DNA of 64,000 nt from Ridgeia piscesae (GCA_025642075.2 JAODUO010000434.1:187501-251500), one strand, 5' to 3'; positions 23,384 through 36,272 are shown, counted from the stretch's first letter. Numbers and translations: made by a program. The notes: generated by a model not told the origin, from the letters alone.

Positions 23384-24522
23384 TGTGTTAATAATGTGAT
23401 ATGTCACAGCAAAGCAATATCTACAAGACTGTGATCATGACCAGAAATGTGCGGATACGACCAAATCTATTTATAATTGCTGAAACAGTCCATGTGTATG
23501 TGTCATATTTTGATTTCATTGATGGGTGACAGCTTACTGGTTTGGCAGCCATCTTTAAAATGGCTACCGAATACAATTTCTTCATACTGTAATATTGCAT
23601 CACATAGAAACATATTTTGATGTCAAATGGCTACCGAATTAAAATGTTCTCATGTCGTAATAATTGCATCACCTAGAAATTATACATTGGCCACATAGGG
23701 CTATTGTTGTCAAGTCTCATCCCACATTTTCAACGTCAATATAAAGGTTACCATATTGATAAGCAACTATGTCACACAGAGCAGTACTTCGTATGTTTGC
23801 ATAGATTTATGGACAGCAATTTCCAAAGTTTAAAAAACCTTCATCGATTTATTTTATATATTCGCTATTTTAAAGATGGCGCCGATCAGCAATATGTGGT
23901 CCTGCACCTGACATTAGAACTACCAACTCTCATGGTTAGTAAAATTGTTTTTAGGTATAACTTAACACATAATTACGTTTTGCTGTTAGCCGACATTCAT
24001 ATATTAGCCATTATTCAAGATGGCGCCCGTCAATTCCTATTATTCTCAAGAATTACGTAATCTACAACCACATAGTTGATGTTAAATTTCAAGTACGAAT
24101 ATATTATATATTTTACTTTTCATCTTCGTTGACATTCATACATCCATGAAGGCCAATGATTACCAAGTCTTACATTACTTTAGAACTACGTCACCTATGT
24201 CCACGAATTTCAAGTCAAAATATAGGTTTCCGGTTGCAACGAAACCAAACGATCAATTGTGACATTCTTCTCGCTGAACTAGACTGATTCGTCGCATGAA
24301 GTGAAGCATATGGCTGCCTCGTGTCTTGCCTTACCACTCCGACAACGACTGTAATTCCACGTGGCAATATTTTAGGTCCTCTCTTATTTTCTATATACTG
24401 GGATTCATCTGAAATACATGTACACACTATCGCGGTACTCAAAAGATGAACGATCTCAGAAATTAAAATGCAAGTTTAATTAAAACATACTTCCATACTT
24501 CATAGGATATATAACTTGACAT
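23384..24522. other. Intergenic, with degenerate repeated blocks
   Basis: AT-rich. Blocks resembling TTTAAAATGGCTACCGAAT (23555, 23625) and AAGATGGCGCC (23873, 24019), followed by TTGCATCAC-TAGAAA or ACTACGTCACC, recur at irregular spacing, suggesting an old tandem or dispersed repeat. No gene recognised. Confidence 0.45.
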
Positions 24523-24528
24523 TTTATT
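24523..24528 (-). promoter_or_regulatory. RPP38 poly(A) signal
   Basis: TTTATT on the plus strand reads AATAAA on the minus strand, 61 nt after the RPP38 stop codon. Confidence 0.7.
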
Positions 24529-24588
24529 GACACAAATCGATATATGGTTCATCACAACGTTTGGAAGACAATCATCACGTGACAACTT

Positions 24589-25071
24589 TCAAAGCTTCAC
24601 TTTCTTTCTCTTCACTTTCTTCTGTTTGTTTACATTTGAATATATCTGCACAACATTGCCCTCAACGTAGTTGCTCACTTGCTGCCTGCCTTTTTCAGCT
24701 TTTAATCTCTTTGCTTTTTGGGTCTGACTTTGTTTGCTCATCTTTCGTTTCTGAGACGCCCCAACACTGCTTACTGGACAAGGGGAGCTGTCAGAATCAT
24801 CTGACCCGAGTGCGATGAAATTGTCCTCTTTTTCACTGATATGTACATCACGCTTATAGATATACAAATGGCTGTAGTCAGGAACCGAATTGGACTTCTT
24901 GTTTGCAGGTTTGTTGATCTCTTTTGATGGTGGATCTTCTGTTTCGCTTTCGTCATCAGAGTTCACGATGGCGGCTTCGAAGTCTGCCCATGGCAGGGAT
25001 ATGGTCGGGGCATCCTGTGTTATCGCAGAGACAAGTTGACTGAAGTGGCTCGAGTCGGACACCGACAGTTT
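24589..25071 (-). CDS. RPP38: RPP38 exon 5 and stop
   Basis: Acceptor GTTTTTCAG|AAA. It begins KLSVSDSS, contains TISLPW, then serine/acidic stretches (NSDDESETEDP; DDSDSSP) and basic clusters (SQKRKMSK; KKVKRKKVKL) at the very end, consistent with a nucleolar localisation tail. Confidence 0.9.
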   Translation of the reverse strand, partial: KLSVSDSSHFSQLVSAITQDAPTISLPWADFEAAIVNSDDESETEDPPSKEINKPANKKSNSVPDYSHLYIYKRDVHISEKEDNFIALGSDDSDSSPCPVSSVGASQKRKMSKQSQTQKAKRLKAEKGRQQVSNYVEGNVVQIYSNVNKQKKVKRKKVKL

Positions 25072-28000
25072 CTGAAAAACAAATGTACCAAATGTCGCAT
25101 GAGATAGTTTAGTCAGGCAATGATTTTGATTTCTAATTGAGCATTGTCATAGGAATTTCATCCCAATTTTATTTATTGACAGAGGTTTTAATGTTATATT
25201 GTAGTAAAACTGATGTTATTTTTGGGGTGGTGGTACTGTTATTAAAAATACTGTTGAATTTTATCCTGATACTCTTCTGTTTAGGTTGATTTTTCAGTAG
25301 TTGTAGACACCTTGCAATAGAGTTGGCGAGTTGTAATCTCGCATGTAGAGAATGTGAAATTTTGTAAATGTGAAAATGTGTAATTTGGGAACCCATGGAA
25401 TGTTCAAAGCAAATACTGATTTCTTCTATTTGTTGGCATAGCAACATGAAGTGCCAATATTTGTTTTTAGAAAACGTGAATTTTTGAAAAAATATGCAAA
25501 CCATAACAAATCAGCTCTTTGGAGAGGCCCAAGATGCCTTTACAATGATTCAATAAAATATATTTTTCTTATATGGCAGTACCCCTTGAAATGCCTGTGT
25601 AAAATCGGAAAAAGCATCATCTTGTTATGGTCAATATGCATTTACACTGCTTTGGCTAACACTGGAGTCTGAACACATGCTCTGTGGACAACAAACATCT
25701 GTCAACTGTCACAGATACACTGACCTTGTGTAACTTCACACAAAAATGTATGCAATAACATAAACAAACAATTGCACATGGAAATGGAGGAAGATGGTGG
25801 AAGTTCCATAGTTATCAGTAACTTCCCCAACACTATCACTTCTGCAATAAATAACCTTTCAACAAGATTGAAATACATCTTTAAAAAGTAATATCCTTCA
25901 TATTTGTAAATTTCATACATGTTTACATATAATCACCATTCCGTGTTGTGGATGTGCATTATAATTATGAAGAAATAGTTACTTAAGTCTTGTTTTGAGA
26001 ATTCTACCTGTATTTTAACTAATAACATTTTCATCTTATAGGTTCCATAATATCATGTAAAGGGAACCTCCACGGTTCCCCTGATCGACCCTGTTTATAA
26101 TTACAGGTGTGACTATCACCTACTGTTTCTGGCATTTTTATAACCAAGTGAATTATTGGGATTGTTATTATTTCTCATGGATCAAGGGTACCATAATATA
26201 TATGCAATAGTACCCTTAAACCCCCCCCCCCCCCGATAAACTACGACCAACTATGGTCTGGGAGTGTGGGTATCATTTCAGCACCTTACCTTGAAGCCAA
26301 GAGCAACCAGTGACTGCATGCCCAGTAGTGGAGCAAGTGTCCGAGACAGTCCACTGACCGCTACTGCTGGACACTGCCTGACCGCTGCCAGCTGGACAAG
26401 ATGTCTGTGCAGAAGTGAGGGTGTTGACCGGTCGACAATGACCAGTTGGAGGTGGTCATTCTCAAGGAAGCGAGTAGTGCTGCCCAGGCCTATGGTCAAC
26501 TGCGACCTGGGGAGGAAAGTCGAGCATCAACGAACTAACCAGTCTATGGCCACAATGTAACGGGTGATTTCAGAGGTGTTTCAGACTGACCAGCCTGAGG
26601 TCATAATGTAAGGGGTGATTTCAGACTGACCAGTCTGAGGTCACAAGGTAAGGGGTGATTTCAGACTGACCAGTCTGAGGTCACAATGTAAGGTGTGATT
26701 TCAGACTGACAAGTCTGAGGTCACAAGGTAAGGGGTGATTTCAGACTGACCAGTCTGTGGTCACATTGTAAGGGGTGATTTCAGACTGACCAGTCTGAGG
26801 TCACAAGGTAAGGGGTGATTTCAGACTGACAATGTAAGTGGTGATTTCAGACTGACCGGTCTGAGGTCACAATGTAAGGGGTGATTTCAGACTGACCGGT
26901 CTGAGGTCACAATGTAAGGGGTGATTTCAGGCTGACCAGTCTAATGTCACAATGTAAGGAGTGATTTCAGACTGACCTGTCTTCTGAGGTGACAATATAA
27001 GGGATGATTTCAGACTGACCAGTCAAGGTAAGGGGAGATTTCAAACTGATCACTCTGAGGTCACAATGTAAGGGGTGATTTCAAGACTGACCAGTCTAAG
27101 GTCACAATGTAAGGAATGATTTCAGACTGACCAGTCTGAGGTCACAATCTGACCAGTCTGAGGTCACAATGTAAACGATAGTTTCAAATTCACCAGTCAG
27201 AGACCACAATATATAGGGTTACTGTTTTCCCAAACAGAATTGTATGATATATTAATTTTATTACAAGAAATAATTATTGCACTTAGTATCTATCCATAAA
27301 ATGTAAACGTATGCACTGTTAGTTTGGGTAAGAATTTTTTTATTTGCTGAAAAAGATGGCAGTCGTATGGGGCACCACTTTTTGATAAAAAGTTAATAAA
27401 TGTGCTAGCCCTTGTCAGTAATTTTAACCATTGATTTAAATTATCATTAGATCCCATTTCCTTAATATAAAACAGCAAGTGATTTCATCAGCCTTGAACT
27501 TACCATGATCACTTCATTCAGCACAACGCAAAACTCCCTCCATGCATACACAGTTTACCTGAGATTTTTCTGTTCATCCGTCCTCTCATTCCATCTTTCC
27601 ATCATCATCTCCTTCTTTTTCTCTTTAGGGACATTCTTTGGCACAGGTGGCTTCTTAAGATCAACGGCAGTGAAAGTCCTTGGAAAATGCAGATGTTGCT
27701 AAATTAGTAATACGAATAAAATATCTGACACTGCACATTTTGACTAGACATATTCAAATGTATCATTTTATTTAGTTCGTTTACTTTAGTGTTTTTTGTC
27801 TTACAAACACTGTATAGTATTCAATGTAAAGCTCTGTGAACAGCATGTGAAATGGTGCTTAACAAACAAAATATTATTATTATATTTTCTTGATTGATAT
27901 TTTTATTTCACAAATTCTACACAAATCTGTCAAAATCTGTATTTTACATCCACTGACAAAACAACAAATTAAGGCCATCAATTAACCATTTTTGGCGGAG

Positions 28001-29306
28001 ACATCTGGAGTTTAATATTCAATTTTATCAGAAAGGCCATAACTTGAGACATCAGTGGCAAAAACATGTTAATAAATAGCTATAAATAACTACTTTTTAC
28101 TTATCCAACTTGAATGTGGTTCTGTGTGGTTTATTAATTTGATTACCGACTCCGATTATTTTTATGATTGACTACATGGTAATGACTGATTACTCTGATC
28201 AATTACATAGTTAGATATGCTGGGAAGTTGCTTACTTGACCAACTTGTCCAGAATGTTTTCTTCTGTATCCTTTGTAAGAGGTGGCCTAAAAATATCAGC
28301 CAAAATAGTAAATTGCTATTTGCATAATAATTAATAACTACCAAGTGATAAAGAACTGACATATTACATTACACAGCACTTATATATCTTGAAATACAGT
28401 TTTAATAAACAATTGCTTTCATGCTTTTAAATGTTTAAACTTATGATCAACTAAATCCACAACAGTCCATAACAATTTTGGCAAACTGATCTTTAGCTCT
28501 GCCCAACATGAGAGTTTTGCATTAATATTAAATAAACTTATGTACTCTATTTGTTCTCACACTTTAGACAAAAATCCCAGAAAATTGTAGTAGTTACAGG
28601 TATTACAAGAATTAACTAAAACCAGCAGCTCAGTCTATAGTCTACACTGCAGTTTCTTCTTCTTACAAGTTATAATTTTAATAAATAAAAACCTGCCAAT
28701 AGGAATGGTGTTAGTCATAACATCTGGTAGCTTGTGAAAGAGCCACATAATGCTGAAATTCCATCAAAATGGTAACATTTTACATAAAGGCCGAATGCAT
28801 TTAGATATGACATGCAACATCTCACTATCATGATGTTACAAAATTGCATCAGACTGCATGAACATCAAGTGGCGAAATCACTGTAATAATAAATTCCTGA
28901 CAGAGAATTTAATAAATTATAGTGTTCTGATAATCTCTATAACATAACAACACAGACAAATTATATAAACGCCGTAATATATCGCTATTGATACTATGTT
29001 GGTTATTGTTTTCATAAAATCAATTTTATGTGATAACCAGTATGTGAGCCATAGAAAAGTGAACTATCGAAGACCCATCTACACAACACATTTTACAACC
29101 ATAATGGATACATCCACACATTTTACAACCGTAATGGATACATCAGATGCTGTGCAAATGAGACGCAGAAAGCTGAGAATACAATGTTCCATAAACAACA
29201 TGTACCACAAAACATTAAAGGGAGAACAGAGTGCAGCCTTCACTGTCAACTTTGGTTGTCTCACAGATCGAACTATATTCTTGTCCGCTAGACTTGGTGC
29301 CGCCAT
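24589..29306 (-). CDS. RPP38: RPP38, protein subunit of RNase P and RNase MRP (five coding exons)
   Basis: Five minus-strand exons, 29206-29306, 28236-28286, 27559-27678, 26290-26506 and 24589-25071, join in phase (2/1, 2/1, 2/1, 0/0) to give 323 residues. RPP38 is a nucleolar L7Ae-family protein that binds a kink-turn in the RNA of RNase P/MRP and helps mature tRNA and rRNA. Residues 1-34 (VRQPKLTVKA...SPFNVLW) match the family N-terminus. Residues 92-163 (QLTIGLGSTTRFLE, LLHRHLVQLAAVR, LAPLLGMQSLVALGFK) are the L7Ae domain. ISLPW near 187 is the conserved SLSVPW-type box. The C-terminus is rich in Lys/Arg with acidic patches, as in the human protein (283 residues). Assigned by remembered similarity, not a search. 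Confidence 0.9.
26221..26234. repeat. Poly(C) run in RPP38 intron 4
   Basis: Fourteen consecutive C residues about 55 bp from the exon 4 donor, on the intron side. Confidence 0.95.
26290..26506 (-). CDS. RPP38: RPP38 exon 4, L7Ae domain
   Basis: Acceptor CCTCCCCAG|G, donor AAG|GTAAGG. Its 72 codons form nearly the whole L7Ae RNA-binding domain, the most conserved part of the gene. Confidence 0.92.
26545..27195. repeat. 40-bp minisatellite in RPP38 intron 3, with hairpin unit
   Basis: About 15-16 copies of a 40-bp unit built around GTGATTTCAGACTGACC and AGTCTGAGGTCACAATG. Each full unit contains TCAGACT-GACC-AGTCTGA, a 7-bp inverted repeat with a 4-base loop. Units vary by substitutions and partial deletions, most at both ends. 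Confidence 0.95.
27559..27678 (-). CDS. RPP38: RPP38 exon 3
   Basis: Acceptor TTCCAAG|G, donor CTCAG|GTAAAC. Encodes a Lys/Glu-rich linker (KKPPVPKNVPKEKKKE, then RWNERTDEQKNL). An alternative acceptor (TTTAG, exon start 27698) is open but breaks phase with exon 2. Confidence 0.8.
27815..27885 (+). mobile_element. Possible L2-type 3' tail in RPP38 intron 2
   Basis: TGTAAAGCTCTGTGAAC...GGTGCTTAAC followed by ATTATTATTAT resembles the GTAAAGCGCTTTG...GCGCT tail of L2 LINEs and their SINEs. No coding part is seen. Confidence 0.35.
28236..28286 (-). CDS. RPP38: RPP38 exon 2 (51 nt)
   Basis: Acceptor TTTTTAG|G, donor CAA|GTAAGC. Encodes PPLTKDTEENILDKLV between two split codons (Trp and Lys), aligning with the family segment after the conserved Trp. 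Confidence 0.85.
29206..29306 (-). CDS. RPP38: RPP38 exon 1
   Basis: ATG at 29306-29304 in Kozak context (A at -3, G at +4), 33 codons plus TG, donor TG|GTACAT. The split codon completes to Trp with exon 2, reproducing the conserved W after the SPFNVL stretch. About 30 bp beyond its 3' side, two near-copies of a 28-bp segment (29089-29144) lie in the intron. Confidence 0.85.
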
Positions 29307-31146
29307 TGTTTGCATTGGATCTCTTGAATTTCTACAAACCGTAGAAAGATAAAAAGGTGTATACACATTAAACAGTAGATTCCATTACTAAAAGTGATTT
29401 AACACCCAAAATGTTCATGTCATTACATCACATGATTATACAACAATTTCGCCATCAAGCGAGTATTCTTGTTGAATCAATGCTTCTCGTGTGATTACTT
29501 TCATATTGCTATTTTGCATGAGTTATTCCGGAACAATTCACCATGAAAACGGGATTTTATCCTTACAGTACCTAGCACCCAAAAGGTAATGCGTTAATTC
29601 CACCACAACTGCACACGTTATGTAGGCCTAAAAGTAAAACTTAGTTGCATACAAAAGATACATGATACAATGAATGTATCTAGAGAATTGAGGTGGACCC
29701 GCATTTTACACAAATATCGTGTCACTGTTAGCAATTGTACCATTTCGTCAGCTGGTTCCTAACTGTAGAGTATAGCTGTGGACATACGAAAGTTACGCTG
29801 TTAATAGTTATGTTTGCGTCAAGGCGATATAGGGTATGTTTGCCAATTGAACTGCAATGTAATCGGTGCAATGTCTACTAGTTATGTATTATCGCCCACA
29901 CATTACCTTCTATCAACCATGCTATTGTTAAGTCACAACATATGACACGTATTCGAAGATGTGGCCGTTACAATTCTTCTGATATAGACCTAGTGGACCT
30001 CTCCAAAATGAACTGCAATATAGTATTATGCATAAAAACACCTGTCAACGCACGCCAACGAACACGCATGCTGTCAATTTGTACTAATTTAATGCGTCAG
30101 ATGGCGCCACTGTCAACAAAAGCGCGCCAATAATTACATGTATTATTGTTCAGGGGGCGTGCCATGTGGAATGTACTCTTTAAAATTTGCTACTATATAC
30201 TTTCAACCAAACCACCTAATCACTTCCAGTGGTATAATTTATGATCATTAGCATGACGTCAACAACAATGCACAAGCAACAACAAAAATAATGACATATT
30301 ACGCAAATCAAGCAAAATAATCTTACACCAAGTTACGCGTACTTTCATTATAACATTTTAATCTCCTCTCAAGGATTAAATAATTTTATTTCCAGATCTT
30401 ATTATCAGCATTTCAAGAATGAATATAAATAAGAGGTAAGATGTTTTAAAATACCATTACTAATCCGTAAACAATATTAGCGTGATATTACGCATATTAT
30501 TTCATCCAGGGGCATGTTTAGCCATTGGATGTGTGTTGTATAGATTTTCTTTTCCGCATATATTACATATACTGAGGTTGCTATGTAGTGAACCCAGGCA
30601 TAGTTTAGTGAGGGTGGGGCGGGGCCGGTGCATTTTATGGAGCACTAACAATTATCTTACAGCGCCTTTTATGTTATTTCCAGTTAGGGACTAATTGCTT
30701 GTTGCTACTTGTCACCATGCACTCGCTGGCCAGGCAATGACACTAGACGGGGGGCGGGTGAGGGAGTCATAGGCTGTTCCGAGAAGAACTCATTGTAATA
30801 GGCGTGCTTTCTGGAATATAGGAAAATGACAGAAAAGCAGATGGGACAAAGTGAAACCTCATCAAAGACCTTCAGTGCGTACTAATACGTATCGTTGGAT
30901 AAATGCAATAGTTGTGGATAACATAATCGAACATCACTCCTGGTTTGCATCAGTCAGTTTTGTTAACCACGTGCGCTGCAATTTTTTTAACTTTAACTAC
31001 TCCAGAGGAAATGTTTGTCAAAGTTGTACCCATAACATTAGTTCATAGTTGATTGACTACCTGTTATGGCAGCAATTGGGTGAGAAACCTACTTCGGAGG
31101 AGCAATAGTCTACAGCATGAGAAGAAAAACAGTGTAATGGTTCCAT
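29307..31146. other. RPP38 upstream region, no further gene recognised
   Basis: This should contain the RPP38 promoter just above 29306, but I see no TATA box there. The rest is AT-rich with short frames only. Confidence 0.5.
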
Positions 31147-31600
31147 ATGCCGCCTGGTGTGATATATCAAACTAGGTGCATGGTACACCACGGACACATT
31201 GGAGTTCCATCCATCCTAACATTTCGGAGGAGCTTCATAGCACCAACGTCATTGCATCTGGAAGGTTCGGTTCTCTGCATGTACATGAGCATGCACAGGA
31301 AGACCATCCTGTTTTTAGAACGACTAGTTCACATGAAAAGCACAACATTGTCTTTACGCAGACAGGTTGGACGACCTAGAACCAATAATGTTTTTGTTCA
31401 AGTAGTGCTACTCTGTGACACAAGACAGACCATGCGACACCTTCTAGTCTGCGAGGTGATGGAGAGCGCATGCTCTGCTCAAGACCTGACTATGACCAAA
31501 TACATTGTCTGCATCAACTTCACAGGTTTCTCTGACCATGTTGGGAAGAAGATTAATCAAGAATTAATGGCTTTACGTGTGTCACTTGTGCTATAGATGC
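31147..31600 (+). mobile_element. LINE C-terminal fragment
   Basis: Plus-strand frames give RRQVGRPRTN and DTRQTMRHLLVCEVMESACSAQDLTM (QTMRHLL and MESACSA-DLTM are the informative pieces). An H-L-C block like this followed by a DL box ends many I/RTE-like LINE proteins. The same MESACSA-DLTM segment occurs at 62292-62342 on the minus strand. Confidence 0.5.
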
Positions 31601-34600
31601 TTCTCTCACTTGTGCTACAAATGCTTCCTCTGTCGGGTCCATTTTCTACTGTGATTTATCCAAGACCACTAACAATTAGCGTAGCTCCTCGCTAACGTAA
31701 AACACTTCCGACATATTTGTAAACAACAGAAAAATAGTCCGGACTGACCTTCCTTTCGGTAGGCCGCCCCTTGAAGCCTGTCAAAATTTGCTCTTGGGAA
31801 GTGTGACGATACGAATATTTCCATTGATTATAAATTGTTGCCATTTAATTTCACCTTTTTATTACGACTGCAAAATTAATAAGTATTATTTGTTGACACA
31901 TAGGACCCCTTTCGTGTATAATAAGGTACCATATCTTTGTTTTTGCGCAGAAATGTATAATAACGAAGAACACCGAAAGAAACCAAAATTTAACATGGGC
32001 TAGATAGGAGGTAATCAAACCACTCGGCTTGGAATAAAGATGGCGATACGCAGTGTTCTATGATGACGATTTAGGTACTGAAAATATTTTTTCCCAGTTT
32101 GTCTGATAAGTGAATATGCTTCTGTCACCATTAATGTATACTTATATAGTATACATTTAGGTATATGGAATGTTACAGTTCCCCTTTAAGCTAGAGCCTA
32201 AAGACATGCGATGTGGCAACAACTGTCATAATGTAGATCACATTGACTGTATAACTACCGAAGAATCTCTCCGCTGAACGTTAGGCCCTCCTGGAAAATA
32301 TGTATCCATTGTGTATTCAAAATAGTCTAGTGGCTACACGTGTCTCCCAAATCAAAATAAAAAATATGTTTCTTGTGTTTCGTTTCCGTTTCAAATTGTC
32401 CATGCTCATTTAAAAAACATCATGACCCACCTTAAAACGCAAAGAACACTTGCATATCATCATACACATTATTACTATAAACTCCTACATCTGAACATTA
32501 TCATCTTTGAATTTCGCTCGTTTACTTGTTTATTATATATTTTATATTAGCAAATCATATCCATCATGTAGCATACGGATCCATAATAATTATGACAGCA
32601 GCGGTGCCACGCACTGCCGTATAAGGAATCGGCGGACGATTAAACGGCTGTTGTGACATAAATGGTCAACCATACTTTCACGCATGCGTCATGGAGTAGA
32701 TGCGTTGATTTTCTGTCGGAGTGCGTCAATTGTTATTGTCGTCTGCCAGAAACATTTTGGATGTTGCATGCTCTGTTAGTAGCAGTCACGTAACTTGCAG
32801 GGTAAGCATCATTTTGCAAGTGTTGCGCAGTGTTAACCTACACAAATTACATGTTTGCATGAATACAAATGCGACGCATTTATGCGTCGAGAATCGATTC
32901 GGTGAAGCCATCGTCCGGGTCAATTTGACAGCTGATTGTGCCGTTGGCGTCACCGCGTTTGTTTACAATTGTAATATAACCTAGGCCTGCTGTCTGGCTA
33001 CAAATGCACTGTACAACATCTACAGGAAACATAGAACTTGTTGACATGGTGAATTTATCCAAGATGTTTAAACTTTACTATATTAGTACGATCGAGTACA
33101 TGTACATCGACCGTATTCATGAGGCTGAATGATGCCGATTGTCGGATTGTGTCGGGCTCTGCCCCTGCTGGCCCCTGGCCCTGGAGACGCTAGCAATGCA
33201 TTGACCCGCCCCCGATGACAGGTCCTGGAAGCTGGATTAATTAAATTCGTGCTTTGACCTGCTCAAACTTCAAGTTCCGTTTTTTCAGTCGATAATACAG
33301 CACATGTGGCAAGTCCATGAAGTCTGGCTACTTGTCTAGAATCCAGGCCCATCTATATTCCCTATAACCGCGGTTCCATCACTAGACACCATAATTACAG
33401 CTTGTCAGCATAAATTACCATCCTTGGACTTGGTTGGATAGTTTAATTGGTAGAACTTTGATACGTGAGTAATGTTAAATTAGTTTACCAAAATGTTAGA
33501 AAACACAGCGTCATTACATAAACATCAACACACTTAATTGCACAAACGTTGACAATTAACTGTGTCACACGCATGCAGGATACTTGTTGTGTTTTCAAAA
33601 TGACGAAGGTCAGAAAGAAAGTATATGTTCATATCCAGTTGTCCACAGAGAGACTCTCTATTTATTATAGTCCAGAATTATCAGGTAATATTTGTAAATG
33701 ATTTTGTATTGCTTTGATATCGCCATGAAAACAGACATAATAATTATTCCAGAATTATCAAGTAATATTTGTAAATGATTTTGTATTCCTTTGATATCGC
33801 CATGAAAGCAGACATAATAATTATTCCAGCATACATATTTCATTTTCTAAGCAATGATTGATGCATATGGTGTTCCCTCATTGTATTAATTCACCATTCT
33901 CGTGCATTGTTTCTGCATTTGTCAAGTTATGTTTTACACACACATTACATTTTGTTTCTGAACAACCGATTTACTCCATAAAAGGTAAAAATCATGACAC
34001 GTATACCATATTAGAAAATTTAAGAGACCTGTCTACTGCCTGTCTTAAAAAATTACTTTATTCCTATGGGGTCATGGACTAACTCCCAACATTTTTTGCC
34101 CAAACTTATTTCTGGGTTTTTTTCTGTTTGTATGACATTTCTATTCAAAATCTTTTGTTTTTAAAGAAGCATGTAATTTAATAATAAACTGGATCATAAA
34201 AGGCTTATGGGATATATTAGTAAACAAATTTATTTTCGTGGCAGAATTATCATTAATGAAAACATTAATACTGCAGTCTATATTATGCTTTTGCAACAAA
34301 TTGATATGTCTTAGAATAGTAAGAAAAATCTAACAAATGCATTGTGACTTGCGTTACAATACCTTATTTTTCATGACTCGCGTTACATGTGACAATATCA
34401 CAGTATAGATTCACTAGATATGGATATAGTTTGTATCATTTAATAAGCTATAAAAAGAAGGAGGAGATTTATAATGGGCAGTCTCAGACTACCAAAGGCT
34501 GTGGAATAAAATAAAAATCTATAATTTTGTGACTCGCGTTACGCAAAAATCACCACCTCAGTGTAGAAGCATATCTTGAAAAATGCAGATCAGACTCAGA

Positions 34601-36149
34601 AATGTTATTGTCATAATATATGAGACTAAGGCTTAAAAAAATAACAGCATTAAGCTAACCAAGAAAGTAACAGAAAATAGGGCTATAATGGGCCACTAAT
34701 TATTGACATTTTAGATGAACGTAATGTTATAATTTCATTGCTAATGGTTGAGTGTAGCATTTTCACATAAAGCATTGTGCAAGTATTGAAAACAATTCTT
34801 TCCTATAACTTTAAGTTATGTCCTATCAAAAACATGTAATATTCCATTGAAATTCAATGAATAAAATTCCAGACCATTTTCCAAATTTTCATGGAAATGC
34901 CCCAAACATACAAAAATATACAAGCTTGATTATAAGGATCGAACCATGCCCATACATAGAACGAAGATTTTAAAGGTCTCTTTCAGCAGTATCGTTTAAC
35001 TGAAGTGTATTAATTTGCATCCTCTGAAATGTGCGAGATCTAGTTGCTAGATCCAGGGCTGTCTCTATCTTACCTATGGTAATTAAAAGTAACAGCCAAT
35101 GTTGCTACATGAGCATCTGTCTCATTTATTATGCCCTGTCGCTTAATGATGATAGCTAGGTTTATATGGGATGGTGATTTTTCATACGGAAATTATGTGT
35201 ATTTCAATAAATCGAACTTGTGCGACACTTTGTTTGCATAGCATGAACTAAATATATATCTGGTAGAAAGTTACAGTATGGATAAATTTCACAACAATTT
35301 CTTTAATTTTTTAATGTCATGTACACGTGTATATCATGCTGTACTTGAGTTGAAACACACCCAGAAACAAACTTGGTTAAGGAATGTGACATGTCATTGA
35401 CTATTTGTAATTAATTACAAATTATGTAATTGCAATAGAACCCAACTAACTCTAGCCTAAGCACATGTGCAAGTACATCAAAGGTAAGTCAGCAAGGACA
35501 AGGTAAACTCACAAGGCAAACTCACAGGTGATTGATGACATCTGCCTGTCTTCCGGGATCTTAACTTGGATTACAGGTGACATGTCAGCCTTCAGAGCTT
35601 TGTTCGTCAGACCACAGTTACTTTTTCTGTCAAACACATGCATGTGAACTTGCATATGTCGAAGCCAGTCCAGACATGTAGCTATATGCTGTAATAATAA
35701 CTAATAATCCAGGTATGACGTCCCATTTTCATGCGCTCAACGCATAATTGACAACATTATATATGAAATAAGTGTTTTGTTTCTCAAATGTTTTCCTGTC
35801 CAGTGTCATTTTTACCTGTTCAAAAACAAACTTGCTTGTCCAAATGATGGGTTTGTGGGTAACCTATGTGGTTCATCTACCAGCCTCCGCATCTGTATTG
35901 CAGCATGTCAGTGCAGCAGACGGACTCATCTCCAGACTCGCTGAGAAGTGTTCGAAGTCTCCCCCCAATGGCCGTCAATGGAGAGTGTGACTTTTCCCAC
36001 TACCCTGCACCCCCAAAGAGGGAAGTTCAACACAGGTAGGAAGAAACACAGCCCTGGCCAGTCTCAACTACCTACAACCAGCTGATCTATTGTGACTCCT
36101 CAACCACCTAGAACTACCGGTACCCACTGGTAGATAGCATCTTAGTAAC
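31601..36149. other. Long AT-rich intergenic stretch, no gene recognised
   Basis: No domain, RNA gene or splice-consistent exon pair found on either strand. It includes a 77-bp tandem duplication (33671-33825) and three copies of TGAC(T/C)(T/C)GCGTTAC at 34348, 34376 and 34531. Open frames are short and isolated. Confidence 0.5.
33671..33825. repeat. 77-bp tandem duplication
   Basis: TCCAGAATTATCA(G/A)GTAAT... through CAGACATAATAATTAT occurs twice head-to-tail with about three substitutions. Confidence 0.9.
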
Positions 36150-36189
36150 TCGTATAATATATGATATATATGATATATATATATATATA

Positions 36190-36239
<50 letters not shown>
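36150..36239. repeat. (TA)n microsatellite
   Basis: AT dinucleotides with GATATATA interruptions, directly before the 1.33-kb tandem array. Confidence 0.95.
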
Positions 36240-36242
<3 letters not shown>

Positions 36243-36272
36243 GACTCACTATTACGCTTATCTGTTAAGATC

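Noticed and set aside
24589..25062. Stand-alone 157-residue acidic/basic gene
   Set aside because: It is the last exon of RPP38; an AG acceptor three codons upstream joins it in phase to the L7Ae exon.
26545..27195. Regular 40-bp repeats considered as a CRISPR array
   Set aside because: There are no unique spacers; the whole unit repeats, and the locus is an intron of an animal gene.
28692..28735. Possible extra RPP38 exon on the minus strand ending GGCAG|GTTTTT
   Set aside because: Phase would fit, but the donor is poor and exon 1 joins directly to exon 2 with the conserved Trp, leaving no room for it.
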